A stretch of 64,000 bases of DNA, from contig JAJKFL010000031.1 of assembly GCA_021186555.1 (NCBI GenBank), positions 21,828,952 through 21,892,951 of the forward strand, read 5' to 3'. The notes beneath the pieces are model-generated. The model was not told the DNA's origin. It did not search any database and saw only the letters and a list, made by a program, of their open reading frames with translations. This document shows, piece after piece, positions 23,359 to 31,595 of this stretch. Source of the DNA: Reticulitermes speratus. Lineage: Eukaryota; Arthropoda; Insecta; Blattodea; Rhinotermitidae. Made by a program: the position numbers and the translations under genes. The stretch's first letter is position 1; every line of letters starts with the position of its first letter.

Positions 23359-23651
23359 GTAAACAAACCCCCTGCTCACAGGTCAATGACCTTGTAGGAT
23401 GTAAACAAACCCCCACCCCACACGTCAACGACCTTGTAGGATGTAAACAAGCCCCCACCCCATCTATTAGTGATATTTCCAGATGTACACCTCTAGGTCA
23501 ACGACTTTTTAGGCTGTAAATAAGCCCTACCTTAATTATTGGCTGTTACGATAAGCTCCCTATCCCACAGGTTATGACCTTTGTAGGACGTAAACAAACC
23601 CTCACCCTATAGATGAGTGATTTTTTTTATGTAAACAATCCCCCACCGTAA
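23359..23651 (+). repeat. Subterminal repeat array in left TIR
   Basis: Six copies of GTAAACAA or GTAAATAA followed by a C-rich CCCxxACC block start at 23,359, 23,401, 23,443, 23,516, 23,590 and 23,631. Spacings are 42, 42, 73, 74 and 41 bp, close to 4, 4, 7, 7 and 4 turns of B-DNA. GTAAACA is also the core recognised by forkhead proteins. The likely role is binding of integrase, terminal protein or a host factor (inference). Confidence 0.85.
23380..23392. promoter_or_regulatory. Perfect IR-1 nuclear-receptor-type site (EcRE-like), left TIR
   Basis: AGGTCAATGACCT matches the ecdysone response element consensus RGKTCANTGAMCY at every position. Degenerate copies follow at the same repeat spacing: 23,422-23,434 and 23,495-23,507 (two mismatches each), and a half site TGACCT at 23,575-23,580. 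Whether EcR/USP binds is unknown. Confidence 0.5.
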
Positions 23652-24319
23652 TTAATTACTGTTTGAATAAATATTAGGTTAATTAAATAGGTATATGAAA
23701 TGATATTATTAAATATAATTAAAGGTTTTTTTGCACAAAGTAGTTAAATAAATTATCAGTAACTAAACGTTTGAGCGTAAGCTACTATTTTATTTTTTTT
23801 TTTATTTAGACATACGGTAGTTTTGCAAATGCGCTAATTTTAAATATTTGCAAATGCAAGTATTAAACTGTTTTTTTGCCGTTATTACGTAACTGAACTT
23901 GTATTTAACTTACTTATGTTGTGAACAGCGTCGGTTTACTAAGCGACTGATGAACTAGAGGGTATGGTTTTGGTGTTTCTCGGAATGAAAATGCCTAAGG
24001 TCATACGCTATTTTTAAAATTAGAAAGTAGGTTTCCAGACGCATAATACATTGAATATTAGAATTACTCTAAGCGGGTGGACAGAGCGTCGCCAGCATGC
24101 AGGTGGTAGTTGCAGGACTTTAACACAGTGTGGGATAAATGTTTTCAATAAATTATGTATTATTAATACACGTTTTAAAAATAAAATGTTACAATTTACG
24201 GGTATAATGTAGAGAGCTAAGAACGGAATATGAATGCATTGACATTAATTAGAGACCTTGAAAAATACAAGAAGCAAGAAAGGACAGTGGAAACTTATGT
24301 AGGCTACCTGCAAATTAAT

Positions 24320-24520
24320 GGCCTGGACAGACCCTTAGGGTACCCAGACGTCTAGACAATTGGTACATGAAGGTGCGCCCATTACCTTTAACACCATCAG
24401 ATATCCCTGGTATTCTGTTAGGGGCTGAGACAACCCCACAACCATAGTGCGGTCAGAAGGATTTTGTTAATGAATCTCGACTTGTAGAGCAATGTCTAGC
24501 TAAATATGCCACCGCGTGCC
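24320..24520 (-). repeat. Decayed SINE (family B) inside left TIR
   Basis: On the minus strand it starts GGCACGCGGTGGC and continues through CTCTACAAG, ACCGCACTATGG, CAGCCCCTAACAGAA, ACCAGGGATATC and CACCTTCATGTACC to GGGTCTGTCCAGGCC, collinear with the genomic SINE at 7,697-8,712. About 35 bp including box B are deleted, so it could not be transcribed as a SINE. The same decayed copy is at 36,150-36,352 in the other TIR. Confidence 0.85.
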
Positions 24521-24825
24521 TTTCACATGCTATGAGAATACGTACATTTTAAGGGTAGCGAAGTGATAAACAAGGTCACATTCCTTTGCTATTGGGTGAG
24601 TCATAGGAATGTGAACATGTCCAGACATGTTTTAGTAGGATGGTGTTCTCTATTTCGTCCGCGCATTTTGTATATTAGAGCGCGTTTTAAGACAGATAGA
24701 TTACTCTACCGCTACCGAAGACGGATTGAAGACCAGTGGAATCTGCTTTCTTCTACTTTTTGCTGCGCTACGGTTGAGAATATAATTGTAGGACTGCAAG
24801 TTATCACGCTGATTCTTCAGAAGAC

Positions 24826-24837
24826 TATATATATATT
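24826..24837 (+). promoter_or_regulatory. Possible TATA box for DNA polymerase gene
   Basis: TATATATATATT lies 79 bp upstream of the polymerase ATG (24,916), just inside the left TIR. Position and composition only. Confidence 0.3.
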
Positions 24838-24915
24838 TTGGCTGCTGAATATAACTGAATATCACAATTGTCGACAAGTATCAAGTAAGTGAGTTCATAA
24901 GAATTGTTATATATC

Positions 24916-27900
24916 ATGGCTAAGAAACTGTTTTTGAACAGGCAGAAAGCTTTTCCTTCTTCGGAAGTTCCTTCCGTAAGGGAAGAACAGACGGAGTTGG
25001 AGGCTAGGTCACCTGACAGAAGCAGTGCAGAGGTAGAAACAGTAGATGAGCTACCATTTACAATTTTGGATGAGGCTGTAAAGTCTTTTGAAAAATTTAA
25101 TGCGACTGGGCGTAGCCTCCTCATTAAGTTTAAATCTCCTGGTGAAGATCAAAACCCTACCGAATATCTGAAAGAATGCATTGCAAAATTGACTGATTAC
25201 TTGGTGAAAGAGATTCCCGGTAGAGATTTTGTTGGGCTTAAGATACGGAATACCGAAAATTTAAGTGATAAGGTAGTGGGTATTAGTTTCAGACGCTGTG
25301 ATCAGCTCAAATCTGATGTGGTTTGGGGGATTTTAGGAAAGATTGTGCAGAGTAATGCACGGTTTGGTTTAACAGACCAGCTTGAAGTTCACCTAGACCA
25401 TGTCAGAATGCCTGCAGGAAATGGTGGTGGGGTGAAAACAAAGGGGCGCTCAGTAGATATTATAAGTGCAGTCAAAAAGAGTATTGTTGTGGTGAAGGCA
25501 ACGTTTTTGTGTTTGGCTCACGCACTGATTATTGCTATGGCCGGGGTTAATAGTGACCCCATGTACAAATCATATAGGAATGGAAATCGATTGGACAAAC
25601 CTGTTGAAGAACTCCTCAGGGCCTCAGGTGTTGATTTGACCAATGGCGGGGGCCTTGAGGAACTTCAGCAGTTTCAAGACCATCTTTCAGACTACAAAAT
25701 TATTGTTTATGACGGACTGAGTCCCGATAGACTCATTTTTACTGGAAATTCTGTTTCGGAAAAGAAATTATACCTACTGTATGATGCGGAAACGGGTCAC
25801 TATAACGTGATTACAAACATTAAAGCAGCTATGGCTAAAAGGTTTATTTGTAATGCGTGTGACTGTTTATACGATAAATCACATAACTGCAAGAATGCCT
25901 GTTCACTGTGCACAGCTGTTTCTCCTTGTGCTAGAGGCACTGAAAAATATTGTAGTACATGCAACCGTACTTTTGCAAGTGAAAGTTGTTTCCAGAATCA
26001 TGTGACACTTAAGGTTCAGAATAAATTGGTCTGCCAGTGGAAACGTGTATGTAGGACTTGTAGTACTATTGTAACAGGGAGTAATCGGCATGAATGTTTC
26101 AAGCCATTTTGCTCCGTGTGCAATAAACACCAACCTACAGGGCATTTATGCTACATGAGTCCTCTGAAGCAGGCCAAGTTATCTGATCGATTTATGTTTG
26201 TCTTCTTCGATGTTGAAAGCACTCAGGATCTCGAAAGGGAAAATGGGTGTTTTGAACATGTACCGAATCTGATATGTTGCCAACAAATGTGTCCAAAGTG
26301 TGAGGCTAATAATGATATTAATGAGGATTGTGTTCAGTGTGGGAAGAGAGAGCATGTATTTTGGGGCCCGGATGTTGTAGGCAAATTTATCGAATATCTA
26401 CGTATTGACAGACCATTTTTGGATAATATTTTTGTAATAGCACACAATGCCCGGGGTTATGATAACCAGTTTCTACTGCGACGCTTTTTGGAACTTAAAT
26501 GGACACCAAAGCTGATTATGGATGGGACTAAAATCCTATCCATGACAGTGGAGCACTTAAATTTCAGGGACTCTATTAACTACGTCCCTGTAGGGCTCAG
26601 GGAAATGTCCAAGGCATTCGATCTTAGCTGCAAAAAAGGCTATTACCCCCATTTTTTCAATATTAACGAACATTTGAACTATGTAGGACCCATTCCTGAA
26701 CCCAAGTACTATGGGGCGGATTTCATGTCCAAGGAAGAAAGGGGTCGATTTTTGGAATGGTATGACACTGCAAAGGATAATATTTTTGATAATAAGAAGG
26801 AACTTTTGGCATACTGTCTAGATGATGTTAATGTTTTACGTATGGCTTGCTGCTCATTTAGAAATTTGTTTTTGAAATTAGTTAAGATGGACCCCTTCAG
26901 ACAAGCCATTACTATTTCTTCTATATGTAACAAGGTTTTCAGAACATTTTTCCTAAAAGCAGACACAGTAGGCATCATACCCCGAGCAGGGTACCGATTG
27001 GGGGACAAGCAGTCAATAGAGGGCTTGAAATGGCTAGCATATATAGGTCGCGAAAAGGAAATTGTTCATGCAGGTAATGGGCGCGAAGTACATTTGGCTG
27101 GGGTATCTAACCTAAAAGTCGATGGGTACTGCAGAGACACCAATGAAGTATTTGAGTACCTAGGTTGTTTTTGGCATGGATGTCTCTGTCTTCCTAACAG
27201 ACACAGACCTATAGGCGCCACACAGGACACATTGCATAGCAGATATGAAGAGACTATGGCCCGACTGAAAAGGATTGAAGATGCAGGGTATAAAGTTGTC
27301 TCTACCTGGGGTTGTGAATTTAGGAAATTGCTGCAGGATAATTTGGAACTAGAAAAGGAATTGAACTCACACCCCTTAGTTAGAAATTCACCCATCAACA
27401 CACGTGATGCTCTGTACGGGGGACGAACTGAGGCCACTAAGATGTGGTATAAAGTAAAGCAGGGCGAAGAAATACATTATGTTGATGTAATTAGTCTTTA
27501 CCCCTACATCTGTAAGTATGGGAAATTTCCTATTGGCCACCCTAAAGTGTATGTGGGTGATGACTGCCCTGCCGACTGGTTGGGAAGGGAGGGAATAATC
27601 AAGTGTAAGGTTCTTCCCCCTAGGAAGTTGTACCACCCGGTCCTTCCGTATAGGACCAATTCTAAACTGATGTTCTCTCTGTGTTCTGCATGTGCTGACA
27701 CAATGCATCAAGCCGATTGTACACACACTGATGAAGAAAGGTGTATAGTCGGTACTTGGGTAGTGGATGAAGTGAAAAAAGCCCTTGAAAAGGGTTATGT
27801 TTTGCTCCAAGTTTATGAATTCTGGGAATATGCCGTCACACAGTTGAAAGACAATGAGGGCGGTCTGTTCGCAGGGTACATAAACATGTTTCTGAAACTG

Positions 27901-28767
27901 AAACAAGAAGCATCCGGCTACCCATCAGAAGTGCAAAGTGAAGCACAAAAATCAGAGTACATTGAGAGCTACCGGCGCTCAGAAGGAATTGATCTAGACA
28001 GAGCATCAATTTCGAAAAATGCAGGACAAAGGACTTTGGCAAAATTGAAACTAAATTCAATGTGGGGAAAATGGGCACAAAAGCAAGACAAAACCTTGAC
28101 TACATTAGTCTCTTCCACGCAAGAGTTGTACGAGCTGATTACAAGTCCGGGTATTGAGGTCACCAACCTCATATTCCCGAACGCTGAAGTGGTATGGGTC
28201 TCCTGGAAATACACAGAGGAGAATCTGACCACAGGTAGAAATGTGAATGTGGCTATTGCAGCCTACGTCACCGCTCAAGCTAGGCTAAAGTTGTACAGTT
28301 ATTTGGAAGAGCTGGGCGAGTCTGTACTGTATTGTGACACTGACTCTGTTATCTACGTGCATCAAGTAGGTCAACAGCCCAAGGTCAAAACAGGGTTTTG
28401 TTTGGGGGAGCTCACTAATGAACTAGAGGAATATGGTCCTGGTTCGTACATTGAAGAATTTGTATCTGGTGGCCCCAAGAATTATGCATATTCAGTCCTG
28501 ACACCGGGTTCTAACATAAGATCGTACAAGTGCAAAGTAAAGGGTATTACCTTAAATTATGAGAATTCTAAGGTAGTAAACTTTACTTCCATTAGGCATA
28601 TGATTCTGGAAAACAGTGAACCGTTGCATGTCCACAACCCACGGAAAATTAAGAGAAAACATGTAGGAACAGTAGTGTCTGAACCTGAAAGTAAAGAGTA
28701 CAAGTTGGTGTTTAAGAAGCGCCGTCTTTTGCCCAACTTGTCCTCTGTACCCTACGGTTACATGTAG
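24916..28767 (+). CDS. polB: Protein-primed family B DNA polymerase
   Basis: 1,283-residue polymerase that would copy the linear element from its protein-primed ends. I start at ATG 24,916, because the open frame reaches 24,904 only through a TTG. Motifs: Exo I DVE at 432-434, Exo II NARGYD ending at 516, Exo III YCLDD (Y633, D636-637), Pol A DVISLYP (D857), Pol B KLKLNSMWG (K1043, N1047), and Pol C YCDTDS (D1141, D1143). All catalytic residues expected of family B are present, so both proofreading and synthesis look intact. Residues 312-412 are Cys/His-rich with repeated CxxC, probably zinc ribbons. Upstream, FLCLAHAL (C199) and GHYNVIT (H295) resemble an OTU-like Cys/His pair. It is the first gene after the left TIR and transcribes inward. 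Confidence 0.97.
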   Translation: MAKKLFLNRQKAFPSSEVPSVREEQTELEARSPDRSSAEVETVDELPFTILDEAVKSFEKFNATGRSLLIKFKSPGEDQNPTEYLKECIAKLTDYLVKEIPGRDFVGLKIRNTENLSDKVVGISFRRCDQLKSDVVWGILGKIVQSNARFGLTDQLEVHLDHVRMPAGNGGGVKTKGRSVDIISAVKKSIVVVKATFLCLAHALIIAMAGVNSDPMYKSYRNGNRLDKPVEELLRASGVDLTNGGGLEELQQFQDHLSDYKIIVYDGLSPDRLIFTGNSVSEKKLYLLYDAETGHYNVITNIKAAMAKRFICNACDCLYDKSHNCKNACSLCTAVSPCARGTEKYCSTCNRTFASESCFQNHVTLKVQNKLVCQWKRVCRTCSTIVTGSNRHECFKPFCSVCNKHQPTGHLCYMSPLKQAKLSDRFMFVFFDVESTQDLERENGCFEHVPNLICCQQMCPKCEANNDINEDCVQCGKREHVFWGPDVVGKFIEYLRIDRPFLDNIFVIAHNARGYDNQFLLRRFLELKWTPKLIMDGTKILSMTVEHLNFRDSINYVPVGLREMSKAFDLSCKKGYYPHFFNINEHLNYVGPIPEPKYYGADFMSKEERGRFLEWYDTAKDNIFDNKKELLAYCLDDVNVLRMACCSFRNLFLKLVKMDPFRQAITISSICNKVFRTFFLKADTVGIIPRAGYRLGDKQSIEGLKWLAYIGREKEIVHAGNGREVHLAGVSNLKVDGYCRDTNEVFEYLGCFWHGCLCLPNRHRPIGATQDTLHSRYEETMARLKRIEDAGYKVVSTWGCEFRKLLQDNLELEKELNSHPLVRNSPINTRDALYGGRTEATKMWYKVKQGEEIHYVDVISLYPYICKYGKFPIGHPKVYVGDDCPADWLGREGIIKCKVLPPRKLYHPVLPYRTNSKLMFSLCSACADTMHQADCTHTDEERCIVGTWVVDEVKKALEKGYVLLQVYEFWEYAVTQLKDNEGGLFAGYINMFLKLKQEASGYPSEVQSEAQKSEYIESYRRSEGIDLDRASISKNAGQRTLAKLKLNSMWGKWAQKQDKTLTTLVSSTQELYELITSPGIEVTNLIFPNAEVVWVSWKYTEENLTTGRNVNVAIAAYVTAQARLKLYSYLEELGESVLYCDTDSVIYVHQVGQQPKVKTGFCLGELTNELEEYGPGSYIEEFVSGGPKNYAYSVLTPGSNIRSYKCKVKGITLNYENSKVVNFTSIRHMILENSEPLHVHNPRKIKRKHVGTVVSEPESKEYKLVFKKRRLLPNLSSVPYGYM

Positions 28768-28856
28768 GTTTTTAGGCTCAGCAATATAAATTATTTACTT
28801 GTGTTAGTAATTGTATAAATTTTAGACTAATTTTGCACTTAACTTTAGTATAGAGT
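28768..28856 (+). other. Short spacer between polB and ATPase gene
   Basis: AT-rich, including AATATAAATTATTT (about 28,782-28,795), a possible TATA-like element. Confidence 0.4.
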
Positions 28857-29466
28857 ATGACGTTAAAGCTTCAACATCATATCCTCTAATAGTAGCCGTC
28901 CAAGTTCATGCGGAAAGTTCAACCGTTTGTTATAGACTAATACAGTAGCAAGGCAGCTTTGCGACACTGTGAACAGTAATAACATTCTTTGGTGTCACAG
29001 TGAAAACAACGCACCACATCACCTAAAAGACGTATCATTTGTTAAAGGTGTTCCTGATTTTGATAATCCTAAACGTGTTCCCACATTAATTGTGTTAGAT
29101 GATTTGATGGACTCTGCTTATTCTACAAAAGTCAGCGAATTATTTACTAAAGGATCACATCATAGGAATATTAGTCTGGTGTTAATTACACAAAACCTTT
29201 TTCATCAAGGCCCTTCTTCACGTGACATTTCCCTCAATAGTAAATATATAGTTGTGTTTAAAAACCCTCGAGACAAGACCCAAATCGTGCACCTTGCTCG
29301 ACAAGTTTATCCTGAAAATATTTCTAGTTTTCATAAAACGTATTTAGAAGTTTGTAAAGACCCACATTCTTATTTATTTCTTGATTTAACACAATCTATT
29401 AATGATCTGCTAAGATTTAGAACAAAGATATTTCCAGATGAAGTAACAGAGGTGTTTGCACCTTAG
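28857..29466 (+). pseudogene. A32-like (FtsK/HerA) genome-packaging ATPase, N-terminus frame-broken
   Basis: The intact frame 28,969-29,466 holds the C-terminal two thirds: Walker B LIVLDD at about 29,086-29,103, then LVLITQNLFHQG (sensor region) and KYIVVFKNPRDKTQ. These are typical of Polinton/adintovirus packaging ATPases, which pump DNA into capsids. The N-terminal part with the Walker A loop is not in one frame. An ATG at 28,857 opens a short frame, PSSCGK (28,900-28,917) is in the frame of the main ORF, the following TVCYRLI-like residues (about 28,922-28,942) lie in another frame, and TAG at 28,933-28,935 closes the main frame. At least three small indels are implied. Only a GTG at 28,969 starts the open part. 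Either the copy is inactivated or the assembly has indels here. Confidence 0.85.
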
Positions 29467-29472
29467 AAAGTA

Positions 29473-29808
29473 ATGAACCGTTTGAAATCGCAATTACATT
29501 ACCTGCACGTAATTAAGGACGCAAAACCACAAGCTAGACGTGCACTACTGTCTTCTGCAAGTGATGAGTTGATAAAAGTTATTATTGAATGCGCTATAAA
29601 TACACTTAACGGGAATCATAAATTATCTACAGACGAAAAAACTAAACTTGGTAAATTTAAAACCAAGTTACGTACGCTAGTTAACCCTAAAATTAGCTTC
29701 AAGCGTAAACGAAAATTATTAGTTCAAAAAGGAGGGTTCATAGTTCCTTTGCTTACCAGTATTTTATCTAGTGTCATCGGGGCTCTAGTTACTAATAATA
29801 ATAGTTAA
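29473..29808 (+). CDS. Small basic protein with hydrophobic tail, probable virion/core protein
   Basis: 111 residues beginning at ATG 29,473, six bases after the ATPase stop. The N-terminal two thirds look helical and basic. KRKRKLLVQ (about 77-85) precedes QKGG/F (85-89), which fits an adenovirus-protease-type site (M/I/L/N/Q-x-G-G, then x). Behind it come 23 mostly hydrophobic residues, PLLTSILSSVIGALV among them. Proteins of this layout are common neighbours of Polinton genes and usually unannotated. The role as a processed minor core or membrane-active protein is inference from composition, the possible cleavage site and the co-encoded protease. Confidence 0.8.
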   Translation: MNRLKSQLHYLHVIKDAKPQARRALLSSASDELIKVIIECAINTLNGNHKLSTDEKTKLGKFKTKLRTLVNPKISFKRKRKLLVQKGGFIVPLLTSILSSVIGALVTNNNS

Positions 29809-29814
29809 ATAAAA

Positions 29815-30540
29815 ATGGCTTTAAAACGTATGATTTTAATACCTCCAGAACTTTGGGAAAATCGTTTCACATCGTCACCACCACCACCGGTTAAAAAGAT
29901 ACTTAAGAGTAACGATCATAGTTTTAATAAATGGACAAAGGTTCGTCTGCATCAAGACCCTTACTTGAAAACAGAAAAGCGAAAACGTGATCCTATCCCT
30001 ATACCAATAATAGAAACAGGTGGTACCCCTGATAGCAAACCTACATTTAAAACTAAACGTAAACGGATAATAGGTTCAGTGCCTGTATTTAACACTGAAA
30101 CTGCAGATACAGAATCTGAAACTGATGCTGAAAGTACTTCACCTGTACATACAAAGTACATTCAAGGCGTATTAAAACGTAAAGTATCGCATGACCCTAC
30201 GTTCGGAGTATACCAGGATAATAATAATGATGGTTCTTTCAAGATTGGCAGTTCAAAGTTTAAATTTAGTAACAAACACGTGTTTGTGGATAGTAAGCGG
30301 TACAAAGCAACACGCGGTCTGTGGGAATTACTAACTAAGTCGCGACCCGACAAGAATGCAGTCACTCTCCAAGACAAACATGCATATAAACAGATATTGT
30401 TGCAGTCCAATGCGCATAGAGTTAATTTCAGCCCTACCGGTAAGATCAGAGCAAATAAGGGCGTAAAATATACGCGTTTTATTTCGCGACTGTTTAATGA
30501 TTCACCTAAACAAAATATAGCATGGGAATCCGTAGAGTAA
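29815..30540 (+). CDS. DUF8207-type Polinton protein
   Basis: 241 residues starting six bases after the previous stop. Residues 1-130 are low-complexity, basic and proline/serine-rich (KRKRDPIPIPI, TKRKRIIG), with an acidic ETDAESTS patch. The C-terminal part (about 145-230) has FKIG, HVFVDSKRYKATRGLWELLT, a DKHAYKQILLQSNAHRVNF block and GVKYTRFISRLF, which I recognise as the DUF8207 pattern found beside Polinton-type integrases in many invertebrates. Function unknown; the basic N-terminus suggests nucleic-acid or virion-core association (inference). The last 19 bases overlap the integrase start in another frame. Confidence 0.85.
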   Translation: MALKRMILIPPELWENRFTSSPPPPVKKILKSNDHSFNKWTKVRLHQDPYLKTEKRKRDPIPIPIIETGGTPDSKPTFKTKRKRIIGSVPVFNTETADTESETDAESTSPVHTKYIQGVLKRKVSHDPTFGVYQDNNNDGSFKIGSSKFKFSNKHVFVDSKRYKATRGLWELLTKSRPDKNAVTLQDKHAYKQILLQSNAHRVNFSPTGKIRANKGVKYTRFISRLFNDSPKQNIAWESVE

Positions 30541-31595
30541 ACCCCTTAGGAAAACTTTATTTTGATCCCAAACATCCTGCAGGATTCGGGTCTGTTTCAA
30601 AGTTGGTAAAGGCTAGTAAAATTAATAAAAAAGACGTTGAGAAGTGGTTAAGTTCGCAGGATACATATACGCTTCACAAACCGGTGCGAAAACATTTTCC
30701 CCGCAACCCATACACTGTCACAAATATTGATGATGTATGGGAAATGGATCTAGCAGACTTAAGCAGTCTGTCTCGATATAACAGTGGACATAAATATCTT
30801 CTAACAGTTATTGACGTGTTTTCACGATACGCGTGGAGTTTGCCGTTAAAAGACAAAACAGGGGCTTCTGTTACAACAGCATTGAAAACTTTATTTAAAA
30901 ATAGACAACCGCTTACATTACAGTCAGATAAAGGAACTGAGTTTGTAAATGCAACAGTTCAAAAGTATCTGAAGAATCAAGGGATAAGTTTTCATACGAC
31001 ACATAATCCAGACATTAAAGCTGCTGTAATTGAAAGATTTAATAGGACATTGAAAAGTAAAATGTATAAGTATTTTACAAAACATAACACATATAGGTAC
31101 ATTAATATTCTACAAAAGCTTTTAGAGGGATACAATAATACTATTCATTCAACTATAGGAATGGCTCCAAGAAATGTCAACCCTTCCAACATTTACGCTG
31201 TGTGGCAGAGACTGCGTAGCCGAAGCGCAGATATCCCCCGAGGGCGTGTTAAATTTAGAGTTGGTGACTTTGTACGTATAACAAAAGAAAAGTTAAAATT
31301 TGCCAAAGGCTATGAGCAGACGTATTCCACAGAAATATTTAGGGTTGTCAAGGTTATTCGCCGCATTCCTCAACCTGTTTACGAAGTTGAAGACTTACGC
31401 AGTCAGCCTATTGAGGGTCAGTTTTACAACTATGAGCTCGTCAAGGTTACATTGTCTCCAGATACAGAATTTCAAATAGATAAAATACTGCGTTCTCGTA
31501 CAAAGGGCGGTATTAAACAGCATCTTGTCAAGTGGAGAGGGTACCACGAGAAATTCAGCTCTTGGGTAAACGCTTCCGATATTAAAAGAATATAA
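30522..31595 (+). CDS. int: Retroviral-type integrase with C-terminal chromodomain
   Basis: 357 residues. It joins the element ends to host DNA, producing the 6-bp duplication. The RVE core carries the acidic triad D76 (WEMDLADL), D136 (LQSDKGTEF) and E171 (AVIERFNRTLK), with 34 residues between D136 and E171. The N-terminal LYFDPKHPAGFGSVSKL block is typical of Polinton integrases and supports ATG 30,522. An SH3-like basic segment (about 235-305) follows. Residues 316-357, FQIDKIL...HLVKWRGY...SSWVN, form a chromodomain, which in other integrases steers insertion to particular chromatin. The start overlaps the DUF8207 gene by 19 bp and the stop overlaps the penton ATG as TAATG. Confidence 0.97.
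   Translation: MGIRRVNPLGKLYFDPKHPAGFGSVSKLVKASKINKKDVEKWLSSQDTYTLHKPVRKHFPRNPYTVTNIDDVWEMDLADLSSLSRYNSGHKYLLTVIDVFSRYAWSLPLKDKTGASVTTALKTLFKNRQPLTLQSDKGTEFVNATVQKYLKNQGISFHTTHNPDIKAAVIERFNRTLKSKMYKYFTKHNTYRYINILQKLLEGYNNTIHSTIGMAPRNVNPSNIYAVWQRLRSRSADIPRGRVKFRVGDFVRITKEKLKFAKGYEQTYSTEIFRVVKVIRRIPQPVYEVEDLRSQPIEGQFYNYELVKVTLSPDTEFQIDKILRSRTKGGIKQHLVKWRGYHEKFSSWVNASDIKRI

Larger units (their letters stand above)
23309..24669 (+). repeat. Polinton left terminal inverted repeat
   Basis: Starts AGTAGTATTGGTACGCG and ends GCGCATTTT. It is the reverse complement of 36,001-37,364. The only differences I found by eye are a T run (8 here, 9 there, about 23,622) and another (11 here, 13 there, about 23,793). 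It contains an array of 42-bp-type repeats near the tip and a decayed SINE near the inner end. No credible gene. Confidence 0.95.

Noticed and set aside
23316..23519. 67-residue ORF in left TIR, mirrored at 37,154-37,357
   Set aside because: It is the translation of the 42-bp repeats. The repeated VNDLVGCKQTPTP pattern follows DNA repeats, not protein conservation.
24885..24890. GTAAGT resembling a splice donor upstream of polB
   Set aside because: No partner acceptor is needed; the polymerase frame has its own ATG and all domains without splicing.
27388..27906. 172-residue antisense ORF within polB
   Set aside because: Shadow of the polymerase coding frame.
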